From Coriaria nepalensis (Eukaryota; Streptophyta; Magnoliopsida; Cucurbitales; Coriariaceae), in contig CP114482.1 of NCBI GenBank assembly GCA_027186245.1, forward strand, positions 25,005,209 through 25,069,208: a stretch of DNA of 64,000 bases, written 5' to 3'. This document shows positions 12,145-27,700 of this stretch, piece by piece. A model generated the notes under the pieces. The model saw only the letters and a list, made by a program, of their open reading frames with translations, was not told the DNA's origin and did no database searches. Position 1 is the stretch's first letter. Each line of letters begins with the position of its first letter. A program made the translations under genes and the position numbers.

Positions 12145-14340
12145 CAACAAGAGACTCAATGACATGATTTTAAGGCTAAAAAGATGCATAGTTGCCTTCA
12201 ATGGTGGAATTGGAAGTTCTGAACGAAAGTCGTGTTTGAAGTGCGAAAAAATGGAATTCTTTCGACTTACTTTGAAATGATTTAATGACTAGAGAAGACT
12301 CAATGACATGATTTTAAGGCTAAACGAAAGCATAATTGCCTTCAATAGACCAATAGCATGTTTTGCACAAAAGTTGTGTTTGAAATGCGAAAATAGAATT
12401 TGTTTGAATTGATTTCGTATGATTTATTGACTCAAAGTGACTCAATGAAATTATTTTAAGGCTATACAAATGCATAGTTGCCTTCAAAATATCCATTGCA
12501 AATTATGCATGAAAGTCGTGGCTGAAGTGCGAAAATAGATTTCGTTCGAATTGCTTTGAAGTGATTTAATTACTAGAAGAGACTCAATGACATGTTTTCA
12601 AGGCAAAACAATGGGTAATTTACTTGAATAGATCAATCGCAATTTATGCACAAAAGTCTCGTTTAAAGAGCGAAAATAGAATTCGTTCGAATTGCTTTCA
12701 AATGATTTGATAACAACAAGAGACTCAATGACATGATTTTAAGGCTAAAAAGATGCATAGTGGCCTTCAATGGTTGAATTGGAAGTTCTGAACGAAAGTC
12801 GTGTTTGAAGTGCGAAAAAATGGAATTCTTTCGACTTAGTTTGAATTGATTTAATGACTAGAGAAGACTCAATGACATAATTTTAAGGCTAAACAAACGC
12901 ATAATTGCCTTCAATAGATCAATTGCGTGTTTTGCACAAAAGTTGCGTTTTGAAATGCGAAAATAAAAGTTGTTTGAATTGATTTCGTATGATTTATTGA
13001 CTCAAAGTGACTCAATGAAATTATTTTAAGGCTATACAAATGCATAGTTGCCTTCAAAAGATCCATTGCAAATTATACACGAAAGTCATGTTTCAAGTGC
13101 GAAAATAGATTTCGTTCGAATTGCTTTCAAGTGATTTGATTACTAGAAGAGACACAATGACATGATTTCAAGGCTAAAGAATGGGTAATTTACTTGAATA
13201 GATCAATCGCAATTTATGCACAAAAGTCTCGTTTAACGAGCGAAAATAGAATTCGTTCGAATTGCTTTCAAATGATTTGATGACAACAAGAGACTCAATG
13301 ACATAATTTTAAGGCTAAAAAGATGCATAGTTGCCTTCAATGGGGGAATTGGAAGTTCTGAACGAAAGTCGTGTTTGAAGTGCGAAATAATAGAATTCTT
13401 TCGACTTACTTTGAATTGATTTAATGACTAGAGAAGACTCAATGACATGATTTTAAGGCTAAACGAAAGCATAATTGCCTTCAATAGACCAATAGCATGT
13501 TTTGCACAAAAGTTGTGTTTAAAATGCGAAAATAGAATTTGTTTGAATTGATTTCGTATGATTTATTGACTCAAAGTGACTCAATGAAATGATTTTAAGG
13601 TTATACAAATGCATAGTTGCCTTCAAAATATCCATTGCAAATTATGCACGAAAGTCGTGGTTGAAGTGCGAAAATAGATTTCCTTCGAATTGCTTTGAAG
13701 TGATTTAATTACTAGAAGAGACTCAATGACATGTTTTCAAGGCAAAACAATGGGTAATTTACTTGAATAGATCAATCGCAATTTATGCACAAAAGTCTCG
13801 TCTAAAGAGCGAAAATAGAATTCGTTCGAATTGCTTTCAAATGATTTGATGACAACAAGAGACTCAATGACATGATTTTAAGGCTAAAAAGATGCATAGT
13901 TGCCTTCAATGGTTGAATTGGAAGTTATGAACGAAAGTCGTGTTTGAAGTGCAAAAAAATGGAATTCTTTCGACTTAGTTTGAATTGATTTAATGACTAG
14001 AGAAGACTCAATGACATAAATTTAAGGCTAAACAAACGCATAATTGCCTTCAATAGATCAATTGCGTGTTTTGCACAAAAGTTGTGTTTGAAATGCGAAA
14101 ATAAAAGTTGTTTGAATTGATTTCGTATGATTTATTGACTCAAAGTGACTCAATGAAATTATTTTAAGGCTATACAAATGCATAGTTGCCTTCAAAAGAT
14201 CCGTTGCAAATTATACACGAAAGTCATGTTTCAAGTGCGAAAATAGATTTCGTTCGAATTGCTTTCAAGTGATTTGATTACTAGAAGAGACACAATGACA
14301 TGATTTCAAGGCTAAAGAATGGGTAATTTACTTGAATAGA
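12145..14340. repeat. Two partial copies of the 13-monomer block, lacking the hybrid
   Basis: The GGTGGAATTGG, GACCAATAGCATG and CATGTTTTCAAGGC markers recur at about 12,203, 12,345 and 12,592. They recur again about 1,139 bp later (GGGGGAATTGG near 13,341, CAATAGCATG at 13,490, CATGTTTTC near 13,730). Both copies carry only two HOR units and miss the five-monomer unit with the hybrid. A one-base insertion (GTTGCGTTTTGAAATG near 12,944) explains 1,139 rather than 1,138. Confidence 0.8.
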
Positions 14341-17300
14341 TCAATCGCAAGTTATACACAAAAGTCTCGTTTAAAGAGCGAAAATAGAATTTGTTCGAAT
14401 TGCTTTCAAATGATTTGATGACAACAAGAGACTCAATGACATGATTTTAAGGCTAAAAAGATGCATAGTTGCCTTCAATGGTTGAATTGGAAGTTCTGAA
14501 CGAAAGTCGTGTTTGAAGTGCGAAAAAATAGAATTCTTTCGACTTACTTTTAATTGATTTAATGAGTAGACAAGACTCGATGACACGATTTTATGGCTAG
14601 ACAAATGCATAATTGCCTTCAATAGATCAATTGCATGTTTTGCACAAAAGTTGTGTTTCAAATGCGAAAATAAAAGTTGTTTGAATTGATTTCGTATGAT
14701 TTATTGACTAAAAGTGGCTCAATGACTTTATTTTAAGGCTATACAAATGCATAGTTGCCTTCAAAAGATCCATTGCAAATTATACACGAAAGTCATGTTT
14801 CAAGTGCGAAAATAGATTTCGTTGGAATTGCTTTCAAGTGATTTGATTACTAGAAGAGACATAATGACATGATTTCAAGGCTAAAGAAGGGGTAATTTAC
14901 TTGAATAGATCAATCGCAAGTTATACACAAAAGTCTCGTTTAAAGAGCGAAAATAGAATTTGTTCGAATTGCTTTCAAATGATTTGATGACAACAAGAGA
15001 CTCAATGACATGATTTTAAGGCTAAAAAGATGCATAGTTGCCTTCAATGGTTGAATTGGAAGTTCTGAACGAAAGTCGTGTTTGAAGTGCGAAAAAATAG
15101 AATTCTTTCGACTTACTTTTAATTGATTTAATGACTAGAGAAGACTCAATGACATGATTTTAAGGCTAAACGAAAGCATAATTGCCTTCAATAGACCAAT
15201 TGCATGTTTTGCACAAAAGTTGTGTTTGAAATTCGAAAATAGAATTTGTTTGAATTGATTTCGTATGATTTATTGACTCAAAGTGACTCAATGAAATGAT
15301 TTTAAGGATATACAAATGCATAGTTTCCTTCAAAAGATCCATTGCAAATTATGCATGAAAGTCGTGGTTCAAGTGCGAAAATAGATTTCGTTCGAATTGC
15401 TTTGAAGTGATTTAGTTACTAGATAAGACTCAGTGACATGATTTCAAGGCTAAACAATGGGTAATTTACTTGAATAGATCAATCGCAATTTATGCACAAA
15501 AGTCTCATTTAAAGAGCGAAAATAGAATTCGTTCGAATTGCTTTCAAATGATTTGATGACAACAAGAGTCTCAATGACATGATTTTAAGGCTAAAGAGAT
15601 GCATAGTTGCCTTCAAAGGTTAAATTGGAAGTTCTGAACGAAAGTCGTGTTTGAAGTGCGAAAAAATAGAATTCTTTCGACTTACTTTTAATTGATTTAA
15701 TGACTAGAGAAGACTCAATGAAACGATTTTAAGACTAGACAAACGCATAATTGCGTTCAATAGATCAATTCCATGTTTTGCACAAAAGTTGTGTTTGAAA
15801 TGCGAAAATAAAAGTTGTTTGAATTGATTTCGTATGATTCATTGACTAAAAGTGGCTCAATGACATGATTTTCAGGCTATACAAATGCATAGTTGCCTTC
15901 AAAAGATCCATTGCAAATTATGCACGAAAGTCGTGTTTCAAGTGCGAAAATAGATTTCGTTGGAATTGCTTCAAAGTGATTTAATTACTAGAAGAGACAC
16001 AATGACATGATTTCAAGGCAAAAGAATGGGTAATTTACTTGAATAGATCAATCGCAAGTTATGCACAAAAGTCTCGTTTAAAGAGCGAAAATAGAATTCC
16101 TTCGAATTGCTTTCAAATGATTTGATGACAACAAGAGACTCAATGACATGATTTTAGGGCTAAAAAGATGCATAGTTGCCTTCAATGGTTGAATTGGAAG
16201 TTCTGAACGAAAGTCGTGTTTGAAGTGCGAAAAAATGGAATTCTTTCGACTTACTTTGAATTGATTTAATGACTAGAGAAGACTCAATGACATAATTTTA
16301 AGGCTAAACAAACGCATAATTGCCATCAATAGATCAATTGCGTGTTTTGCACAAAAGTTGTGTTTGAAATGCGAAAATAAAAGTTGTTTGAATTGATTTC
16401 GTATGATTTATTGACTCAAAGTGACTCAATGAAATGATTTTAAGGCTATACAAATGCATAGTTGCCTTCAAAAGATCCATTGCAAATTATGCATGAAAGT
16501 CGTGGTTCAAGTGCGAAAATAGATTTCGTTCGAATTGCTTTGAAGTGATTTAATTACTAGATGAGACTCAGTGACATGATTTCAAGGCTAAACAATGGGT
16601 AATTTACTTGAATAGATCAATCGCAATTTATGCACAAAAGTCTCGTTTAAAGAGCGAAAATAGAATTCGTTCGAATTGCTTTCAAATGATTTGATGACAA
16701 CAAGAGACTCAATGACATGATTTTAGGGCTAAAAAGATGCATAGTTGCCTTCAATGGTTGAATTGGAAGTTCTGAACGAAAGTCGTGTTTGGAATGCGAA
16801 AAAATGGAATTCTTCCGACTTACTTTTCATTGATTTAATGACTAGAGAAGACTCAATGACATGAGTTTAAGGCTAAACAAACGCATAATTGCCATCAATA
16901 GATCAATTGCGTGTTTTGCACAAAAGTTGTGTTTGAAATGCGAAAATAAAAGTTGTTTGAATTGATTTCGTATGATTTATTGACTCAAAGTGACTCAATG
17001 AAATGATTTTAAGGCTATACAAATGCATAGTTGCCTTCAAAAGATCCATTGCAAATTATGCATGAAAGTCATGGTTCAAGTGCGAAAATAGATTTCGTTC
17101 GAATTGCTTTGAAGTGATTTAATTACTGGAAGAGACACAATGACATGATTTCAAGGCAAAAGAATGGGTAATTTACTTGAATAGATCAATCGCAAGTTAT
17201 GCACAAAAGTCTCGTTTAAAGAGCGAAAATAGAATTCGTTCGAATTGCTTTCAAATGATTTGATGACAACAAGAGACTCAATGACATGATTTTAAGGCTA

Positions 17301-17640
17301 AAAAGATGCATAGTTGCGTTCAATGGTTGAATTGGAAGTTCTGAACGAAAGTCGTGTTTGAAGTGCGAAAAAATGGAATTCTTTCGACTTACTTTGAATT
17401 GATTTAATGACTAGAGAAGACTCAATGACATGATTTTAAGGCTAAACAAACGCATAATTGCCTTCAATAGATCAATTGCATGTTTTGCACAAAAGTTGTG
17501 TTTGAAATGCGAAAATAAAAGTTGTTTGAATTGATTTCGTACGATTTATTGACTAAAAGTGGCTCAAGGACTTGATTTTAAGGCTATACAAATGCATAGT
17601 TGCCTTCAAAAGACCCACTGCAAATTATGCACGAAAGTCA
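14341..17640. repeat. Tetramer units without a clear longer period
   Basis: Six or so A-B-C-D units in regular 569-bp phase. The D subtypes here do not alternate cleanly (GG form near 14,820 and 15,960; CG form near 15,390, 16,530 and 17,100). Two adjacent units share GATTTTAGGGCTAAAAAG (about 16,151 and 16,720) and GCCATCAATAG in B (about 16,322 and 16,891), so they are a single-unit duplication. Nothing else is seen. Confidence 0.8.
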
Positions 17641-20194
17641 TGTTTCAAGTGCGAAAATAGATTTCGTTGGAATTGCTTTGAAGTGATTTAATTACTAGAT
17701 GAGACTCAATGACATGATTTCAAGGCTAAAAAATGGGTAATTTACTTGAATAGATCAATAGCAACTTATGAACAAAAGTCTCGTTTAAAGAGCGAAAATA
17801 GAATTCGTTCGAATTGCTTTCAAATGATTTGATGACAACAAGAGACTCAATGACATGATTCTAAGGCTAAAAAGATGCATAGTTGCCTTCAATGGTTGAA
17901 TTGGAAGTTCTGAACGAAAGTTGTGTTTGAAGTGCGAAAAAGTAGAATTCTTTCGACTTACTTTTAATTGATTTAATGACTAGAGAACACTAAATAACAT
18001 GATTTTAAGGCTAAACAAACGCATAATTGCCTTCAATATATCAATTGCATGTATTGCACAAAAGTTGTGTTTGAAATGCGAAAATAAAATTTGTTTGAAT
18101 TGATTTCGTATGATTTATTGACTAAAAGTGGCACAATGACCAGATTTTAAGGCTATACAAATGCATAGTTGCCTTCAAAATATCCATTGCAAATTATGCA
18201 TGAAAGTCGTCGTTGAAATGCGAAAATAGATTTCGTTCGAATTGCTTTGAAGTGATTTCATTACTAGAAGAGACTCAATGACATGATTTCAAGGTTAAAC
18301 AATAGGTAATTTACTTGAGTAGATCAATCGCAAGTTATGCACAAAAGTCTCGTTTAAAGAGCGAAAATAGAATTCGTCCGAATTGCTTTCAAATGATTTG
18401 ATGACAACAAGAGACTCAATGACATGATTTTAAGGCTAAAAAGATGCATAGTTGCCTTCAATGGTTGAATTGGAAGTTCTGAACGAAAGTCGTGTTTGAA
18501 GTGCGAAAAAATAGAATTTTTTCGACTTACTTTTAATTGATTTAATGACTAGAGAAGACTCAATGATATGATTTTAAGGCTAAACAAACGCATAATTGCG
18601 TTCAATAGATCAATTGGATGCTTTGCACAAAAGTTGTGTTTGAAATGCGAAAATAGAATCTGTTTGAATTGATTTCGTATGATTTATTGACTAAAAGTGG
18701 CTCAATGACTTGATTTTAAGGCTATACAAATGCATAGTTGCCTTCAAAAGACCCACTGCAAATTATGCACGAAAGTCATGTTTCAAGTGCGAAAATAGAT
18801 TTCGTTGGAATTGCTGTGAAGTGATTTAATTACTAGATGAGACTCAATGACATGATTTCAAGGCTAAAAAATGGGTAATTTACTTGAATAGATCAATAGC
18901 AACTTATGAACAAAAGTCTCGTTTAAAGAGCGAAAATAGAATTCGTTCGAATTGCTTTCAAATGATTTGATGACAACAAGAGACTCAATGACATGATTTT
19001 ATGGCTAAAAAGTGGCATAGGTGCCTTCAATGGTTGAATTGGAAATTCTGAACGAAAGTCGTGTTTGAAGTGCGAAAAAGTAGAATTCTTTCGACTTACT
19101 TTTAATTGATTTAATGACTAGAGAAGACTTAATGACATTGTTTTAAGGCTAAACGAAAGCATAATTGCCTTCAATAGAGCAATTGCACGTTTTGGACAAA
19201 AGTTGTGTTTGAAATGCGAAAATAGAATTTGTTTTAATTGATTTCGTATGATTTACTGACTAAAAGTGGCACAATGACATGATTTTAAGGCTATACAAAT
19301 GCATAGTTGCCTTCAAAATATCCATTGCAAATTATGCATGAAAGTCGTCGTTGAAATGCGAAAATAGATTTCGTTCGAATTGCTTTGAAGTTATTTAATT
19401 ACCAGAAGAGACTTAATGACATGATTTCATGGCTAAAATATGGATAATTTACTTGAGTAGATCAATCGCAAATTATGCACAGAAGTCTCGTTTAAAGAGC
19501 GACAATAGGATTCGTTTGAATTGCTTTGAAATGATTTGATGACTACAAGAAACTCAATGACATGATTTTAAGGCTAAAAAGATGCATAGTTGCCTTCAAC
19601 GGTTGAATTGGAAGTTCTGAACGAAAGTCGTGTTTGAAGAGCGAAAAAATAGAATTTTTTCGACTTACTTTTAATTGATTTAATGAGTAGAGAAGACTCA
19701 ATGACACGATTTTAAGGCTAGACAAACGCATAATTGCCTTCAATAGATCAATTGCATGTTTTGCACAAAAGTAATGTTTGAAATGCGAAAATAAAAGTTG
19801 TTTGAATTGATTTCGTATGATTTATTGACTAAAAGTTGCTCAATGTCATGATTTTAAGGCTATGGAAATGCATAGTTGCCTTCAAAAGAGCCATTGCAAA
19901 TTATGCATGAAAGTCGTGTTTCATGTGCGAAAATAGATTTCGTTGGAATTGCTTTGAAGTGATTTAATTACTTGAAGAGACACAATGACATGATTTCAAG
20001 GCTAAAGAATGGGTAATTTACTTGAATAGATCAATCGCAAGTTATGCACAAAAGTCTCGTTTAAAGAGCGAAAATAGAATTCGTCCGACTTGCTTTCAAA
20101 TGATTTGATGACAACAAGAGACTCAATGACATGATTCTAAGGCTAAAAAGATGCATAGTTGCCTTCAATGGTTGAATTGGAAGTTCTGAACGAA

Positions 20195-23100
20195 AGTTGT
20201 GTTTGAAGTGCGAAAAAGTAGAATTCTTTCGACTTACTTTTAATTGATTTAATGACTAGAGAACACTAAATAACATGATTTTAAGGCTAAACAAACGCAT
20301 AATTGCCTTCAATATATCAATTGCATGTATTGCACAAAAGTTGTGTTTGAAATGCGAAAATAAAATTTGTTTGAATTGATTTCGTATGATTTATTGACTA
20401 AAAGTGGCACAATGACCAGATTTTAAGGCTATACAAATGCATAGTTGGCTTCAAAATATCCATTGCAAATTATGCATGAAAGTCGTCGTTGAAATGCGAA
20501 AATAGATTTCGTTCGAATTGCTTTGAAGTGATTTCATTACTAGAAGAGACTCAATGACATGATTTCAAGGTTAAACAATAGGTAATTTACTTGAGTAGAT
20601 CAATCGCAAGTTATGCACAAAAGTCTCGTTTAAAGAGCGAAAATAGAATTCGTCCGAATTGCTTTCAAATGATTTGATGACAACAAGAGACTCAATGACA
20701 TGATTTTAAGGCTAAAAAGATGCATAGTTGCCTTCAATGGTTGAATTGGAAGTTCTGAACGAAAGTCGTGTTTGAAGTGCGAAAAAATAGAATTTTTTCG
20801 ACTTACTTTTAATTGATTTAATGACTAGAGAAGACTCAATGATATGATTTTAAGGCTAAACAAACGCATCATTGCGTTCAATAGATCAATTGGATGCTTT
20901 GCACAAAAGTTGTGTTTGAAATGCGAAAATAGAATCTGTTTGAATTGATTTCGTATGATTTATTGACTAAAAGTGGCTCAATGACTTGATTTTAAGGCTA
21001 TACAAATGCATAGTTGCCTTCAAAAGATCCATTGCAAATTATGCACGAAAGTCATGTTTCAAGTGCGAAAATAGATTTCGTTGGAATTGCTTTGAAGTGA
21101 TTTAATTACTAGAAGAGACACAATGACATGATTTCAAGGCTAAAGAATGGGTAATTTACTTGAATAGATCAATCGCAAGTTATGCACAAAAGTCTCATTT
21201 AAAGAGTGAAAACAGAATTCGTTCGAATTGCTTTCAAATGATTTGATGACAACAAGAGACTCAATGACATGATTTTAAGGCTAAAAAGATGCATAGGTGC
21301 CTTCAATGGTTGAATTGGAAGTTCTGAACGAAAGTCATGTTTTAAGTGCGAAAAAGTTGAATTCTTTCGACTTACTTTTAATTGATTTAATGACTAGAGA
21401 AGACTTAATGACATTGTTTTAAGGCTAAACGAAAGCATAATTGCCTTCAATATATCAATTGCATGTATTGCACAAAAGTTGTGTTTGAAATGCGAAAATA
21501 GAATTTGTTTGAATTGATTTCGTATGATATATTGACTAAAAGTGGCACAATGACCAGATTTTAAGGCTATACAAATGCATAGTTGCCTTCAAAATATCCA
21601 TTGCAAATTATGCATGAAAGTCGTCGTTGAAATGCGAAAATAGATTTCGTTCGAATTGCTTTGAAGTTATTTAATTACCAGAAGAGACTTAATGACATGA
21701 TTTTATGGCTAAAATATGGATAATTTACTTGAATAGATCAATCGCAAATTATGCACAGAAGTCTCGTTTAAAGAGCGACAATAGGATTCGTTTGAATTGC
21801 TTTCAAATGATTTGATGACAACAAGAGACTCAATGACATGATTTTAAGGCTAAAAAGATGCATAGTTGCCTTCAATGGTTGAATTGGAAGTTCTGAACGA
21901 AAGTCGTGTTTGAAGTGCGAAAAAATAGAATTTTTTCGACTTACTTTTAATTGATTTAATGACTAGAGAAGACTCAATGATATGATTTTAAGGCTAAACA
22001 AACGCATAATTGCGTTCAATAGATCAATTGGATGCTTTGCACAAAAGTTGTGTTTGAAATGCGAAAATAGAATCTGTTTGAATTGATTTCGTATGATTTA
22101 TTGACTAAAAGTGGCTCAATGACTTGATTTTAAGGCTATACAAATGCATAGTTGCCTTCAAAAGATCCATTGCAAATTATGCACGAAAGTCGTGTTTCAA
22201 GTGCGAAAATAGATTTCGTTGGAATTGCTTTGAAGTGATTTAATTACTAGAAGAGACACAATGACATGATTTCAAGGCTAAAGAATGGGTAATTTACTTG
22301 AATAGATCAATCGCAAGTTATGCACAAAAGTCTCATTTAAAGAGTGAAAACAGAATTCGTTCGAATTGCTTTCAAATGATTTGATGACAACAAGAGACTC
22401 AATGACATGATTTTAAGGCTAAAAAGATGCATAGGTGCCTTCAATGGTTGAATTGGAAGTTCTGAACGAAAGTCATGTTTTAAGTGCGAAAAAGTTGAAT
22501 TCTTTCGACTTACTTTTAATTGATTTAATGACTAGAGAAGACTTAATGACATTGTTTTAAGGCTAAACGAAAGCATAATTGCCTTCAATAGATCAATTGC
22601 ATGTTTTGGACAAAAGTTGTGTTTGAAATGCGAAAATAGAATTTGTTTGAATTGATTTCGTATGATTTATTGACTAAAAGTGGCACAATGACATGATTTT
22701 AAGGCTATACAAATGCATAGTTGCCTTCAAAATATCCATTGCAAATTATGCATGAAAGTCGTCGTTGAAATGCGAAAATAGATTTCGTTCGAATTGCTTT
22801 GAAGTTATTTAATTACCAGAAGAGACTTAATGACATGATTTCATGGCTAAAATATGGATAATTTACTTGAATAGATCAATCGCAAATTATGCACAGAAGT
22901 CTCGTTTAAGGAGCGACAATAGGATTCGTTTGAATTGCTTTGAAATGATTTGATGACTACAAGAAACTCTCTGACATGATTTTAAGGCTAAAAAGATGCA
23001 TCGTTGCCTTGAACGGTTGAATTGGAAGTTCTGAACGAAAGTAGTGTTTGAAGAGCGAAAAAATAGAATTTTTTCAACTTACTTTTAATTGATTTAATGA

Positions 23101-24574
23101 GTAGAGAAGACTCAATGACACGATTTTAAGGCTAGACAAACGCATAATTGCCTTCAATAGATCAATTGCATGTTTTGCACAAAAGTTGTGTTTGAAATGC
23201 GAAAATAAAAGTTGTTTGAATTGATTTCGTATGATTTATTGACTAAAAGTGGCTCAATGACATGATTTTAAGGCTATAGAAATGCATAGTTGCCTTCAAA
23301 AGATCCATTGCAAATTATGCATGAAAGTCGTGTTTCATGTGCGAAAATAGATTTCGTTGGAATTGCTTTGAAGTGATTTAATTACTTGAAGAGACACAAT
23401 GACATGATTTCAAGGCTAAAGAATGGGTAATTTACTTGAATAGATCAATAGCAACTTATGCACAAAAGTCTCGTTTAAAGAGCGAAAATAGAATTCGTTC
23501 GAATTGCTTTCAAATGATTTGATGACAACAAGAGACTCAATGACATGATTTTAAGGATAAAAAGATGCATAGTTGCCTTCAATGGTTGAATTGGAAGTTC
23601 TGAACGAAAGTCGTGTTTGAAGTGCGAAAAAGTAGAATTCTTTCGACTTACTTTTAATTGATTTAATGACTAGAGAAGACTAAATAACATGATTTTAAGG
23701 CTAAACAAACGCATAATTGCCTTCAATATATCAATTGCATGTATTGCACAAAAGTTGTGTTTGAAATGCGAAAATAGAATTTGTTTGAATTGATTTCGTA
23801 TGATATATTGACTAAAAGTGGCACAATGACCAGATTTTAAGGCTATACAAATGCATAGTTGCCTTCAAAATATCCATTGCAAATTATGCATGAAAGTCGT
23901 GGTTGAAGTGCGAAAATAGATTTCGTTCGAATTGCTTTGAAGTGATTTAATTACTAGAAGAGACTGAATGACATGATTTGAAGGCTAAACAATGGGTAAT
24001 TTACTTGAATAGATCAATCGCAAGTTATGCACAAAAGTCTCGTTTAAAGAGCGACAATAGGATTCGTTTGAATTGCTTTGAAATAATTTGATGACTACAA
24101 GAAACTCAATGACATGATTTTAAGGCTAAAAAGATGCATCGTTGCCTTGAACGGTTGAATTGGAAGTTCTGAACGAAAGTCGTGTTTGAAGAGCGAAAAA
24201 ATAGAATTTTTTCGACTTACTTTTAATTGATTTAATGAGTAGAGAAGACTCAATGACACGATTTTAAGGCTAGACAAACGCATAATTGCCTTCAATAGAT
24301 CAATTGCATGTTTTGCACAAAAGTTGTGTTTGAAATGCGAAAATAAAAGTTGTTTGAATTGATTTCGTATGATTTATTGACTAAAAGTGGCTCAATGACA
24401 TGATTTTAAGGCTATAGAAATGCATAGTTGCCTTCAAAAGATCCATTGCAAATTATGCATGAAAGTCGTGTTTCATGTGCGAAAATAGATTTCGTTGGAA
24501 TTGCTTTGAAGTGATTTAATTACTTGAAGAGACACAATGACATGATTTCAAGGCTAAAGAATGGGTAATTTACT
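20195..24574. repeat. 4,552-bp tandem block, copy 1 (eight HOR units)
   Basis: This block matches 24,747-29,126 at an offset of exactly 4,552 bp, which is 8 x 569. Shared rare variants are CAAACGCATC (20,861 and 25,413), CTCATTTAAAGAGTG (about 21,190 and 25,742), AAGAAACTCTCTGAC (about 22,961 and 27,513), TTTTAAGGATAAAAAG (about 23,547 and 28,099) and GACTGAATGACATG (about 23,963 and 28,515). The few differences I noticed are single bases. A related, rearranged version lies at about 34.4-38.8 kb. Confidence 0.9.
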
Positions 24575-24746
24575 TGAATGGATCAATAGCAACTTATGGA
24601 CAAAAGTCTCGTTTAAAGAGCGAAAATAGAATTCGTTCGAATTGCTTTCAAATGATTTGATGACAACAAGAGACTCAATGACATGATTTTAAGGATAAAA
24701 AGATGCATAGTTGCCTTCAATGGTTGAATTGGAAGTTCTGAACGAA

Positions 24747-27700
24747 AGTCGTGTTTGAAGTGCGAAAAAGTAGAATTCTTTCGACTTACTTTTAATTGAT
24801 TTAATGACTAGAGAACACTAAATAACATGATTTTAAGGCTAAACAAACGCATAATTGCCTTCAATATATCAATTGCATGTATTGCACAAAAGTTGTGTTT
24901 GAAATGCGAAAATAAAATTTGTTTGAATTGATTTCGTATGATTTATTGACTAAAAGTGGCACAATGACCAGATTTTAAGGCTATACAAATGCATAGTTGC
25001 CTTCAAAATATCCATTGCAAATTATGCATGAAAGTCGTCGTTGAAATGCGAAAATAGATTTCGTTCGAATTGCTTTGAAGTGATTTCATTACTGGAAGAG
25101 ACTCAATGACATGATTTCAAGGTTAAACAATAGGTAATTTACTTGAGTAGATCAATCGCAAGTTATGCACAAAAGTCTCGTTTAAAGAGCGAAAATAGAA
25201 TTCGTCCGAATTGCTTTCAAATGATTTGATGACAACAAGAGACTCAATGACATGATTTTAAGGCTAAAAAGATGCATAGTTGCCTTCAATGGTTGAATTG
25301 GAAGTTCTGAACGAAAGTCGTGTTTGAAGTGCGAAAAAATAGAATTTTTTCGACTTACTTTTAATTGATTTAATGACTAGAGAAGACTCAATGATATGAT
25401 TTTAAGGCTAAACAAACGCATCATTGCGTTCAATAGATCAATTGGATGCTTTGCACAAAAGTTGTGTTTGAAATGCGAAAATAGAATCTGTTTGAATTGA
25501 TTTCGTATGATTTATTGACTAAAAGTGGCTCAATGACTTGATTTTAAGGCTATACAAATGCATAGTTGCCTTCAAAAGATCCATTGCAAATTATGCACGA
25601 AAGTCATGTTTCAAGTGCGAAAATAGATTTCGTTGGAATTGCTTTGAAGTGATTTAATTACTAGAAGAGACACAATGACATGATTTCAAGGCTAAAGAAT
25701 GGGTAATTTACTTGAATAGATCAATCGCAAGTTATGCACAAAAGTCTCATTTAAAGAGTGAAAACAGAATTCGTTCGAATTGCTTTCAAATGATTTGATG
25801 ACAACAAGAGACTCAATGACATGATTTTAAGGCTAAAAAGATGCATAGGTGCCTTCAATGGTTGAATTGGAAGTTCTGAACGAAAGTCATGTTTTAAGTG
25901 CGAAAAAGTTGAATTCTTTCGACTTACTTTTAATTGATTTAATGACTAGAGAAGACTTAATGACATTGTTTTAAGGCTAAACGAAAGCATAATTGCCTTC
26001 AATATATCAATTGCATGTATTGCACAAAAGTTGTGTTTGAAATGCGAAAATAGAATTTGTTTGAATTGATTTCGTATGATATATTGACTAAAAGTGGCAC
26101 AATGACCAGATTTTAAGGCTATACAAATGCATAGTTGCCTTCAAAATATCCATTGCAAATTATGCATGAAAGTCGTCGTTGAAATGCGAAAATAGATTTC
26201 GTTCGAATTGCTTTGAAGTTATTTAATTACCAGAAGAGACTTAATGACATGATTTTATGGCTAAAATATGGATAATTTACTTGAATAGATCAATCGCAAA
26301 TTATGCACAGAAGTCTCGTTTAAAGAGCGACAATAGGATTCGTTTGAATTGCTTTCAAATGATTTGATGACAACAAGAGACTCAATGACATGATTTTAAG
26401 GCTAAAAAGATGCATAGTTGCCTTCAATGGTTGAATTGGAAGTTCTGAACGAAAGTCGTGTTTGAAGTGCGAAAAAATAGAATTTTTTCGACTTACTTTT
26501 AATTGATTTAATGACTAGAGAAGACTCAATGATATGATTTTAAGGCTAAACAAACGCATAATTGCGTTCAATAGATCAATTGGATGCTTTGCACAAAAGT
26601 TGTGTTTGAAATGCGAAAATAGAATCTGTTTGAATTGATTTCGTATGATTTATTGACTAAAAGTGGCTCAATGACTTGATTTTAAGGCTATACAAATGCA
26701 TAGTTGCCTTCAAAAGATCCATTGCAAATTATGCACGAAAGTCGTGTTTCAAGTGCGAAAATAGATTTCGTTGGAATTGCTTTGAAGTGATTTAATTACT
26801 AGAAGAGACACAATGACATGATTTCAAGGCTAAAGAATGGGTAATTTACTTGAATAGATCAATCGCAAGTTATGCACAAAAGTCTCATTTAAAGAGTGAA
26901 AACAGAATTCGTTCGAATTGCTTTCAAATGATTTGATGACAACAAGAGACTCAATGACATGATTTTAAGGCTAAAAAGATGCATAGGTGCCTTCAATGGT
27001 TGAATTGGAAGTTCTGAACGAAAGTCATGTTTTAAGTGCGAAAAAGTTGAATTCTTTCGACTTACTTTTAATTGATTTAATGACTAGAGAAGACTTAATG
27101 ACATTGTTTTAAGGCTAAACGAAAGCATAATTGCCTTCAATAGATCAATTGCATGTTTTGGACAAAAGTTGTGTTTGAAATGCGAAAATAGAATTTGTTT
27201 GAATTGATTTCGTATGATTTATTGACTAAAAGTGGCACAATGACATGATTTTAAGGCTATACAAATGCATAGTTGCCTTCAAAATATCCATTGCAAATTA
27301 TGCATGAAAGTCGTCGTTGAAATGCGAAAATAGATTTCGTTCGAATTGCTTTGAAGTTATTTAATTACCAGAAGAGACTTAATGACATGATTTCATGGCT
27401 AAAATATGGATAATTTACTTGAATAGATCAATCGCAAATTATGCACAGAAGTCTCGTTTAAGGAGCGACAATAGGATTCGTTTGAATTGCTTTGAAATGA
27501 TTTGATGACTACAAGAAACTCTCTGACATGATTTTAAGGCTAAAAAGATGCATCGTTGCCTTGAACGGTTGAATTGGAAGTTCTGAACGAAAGTAGTGTT
27601 TGAAGAGCGAAAAAATAGAATTTTTTCAACTTACTTTTAATTGATTTAATGAGTAGAGAAGACTCAATGACACGATTTTAAGGCTAGACAAACGCATAAT

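Noticed and set aside
2620..15300. TGACTCA motifs (AP-1/GCN4-like) in C monomers
   Set aside because: They come from the variable first bases of the shared GACTCAATGAC block and are lost in sister units that read TGGCTCA. They look like chance products of repeat variation.
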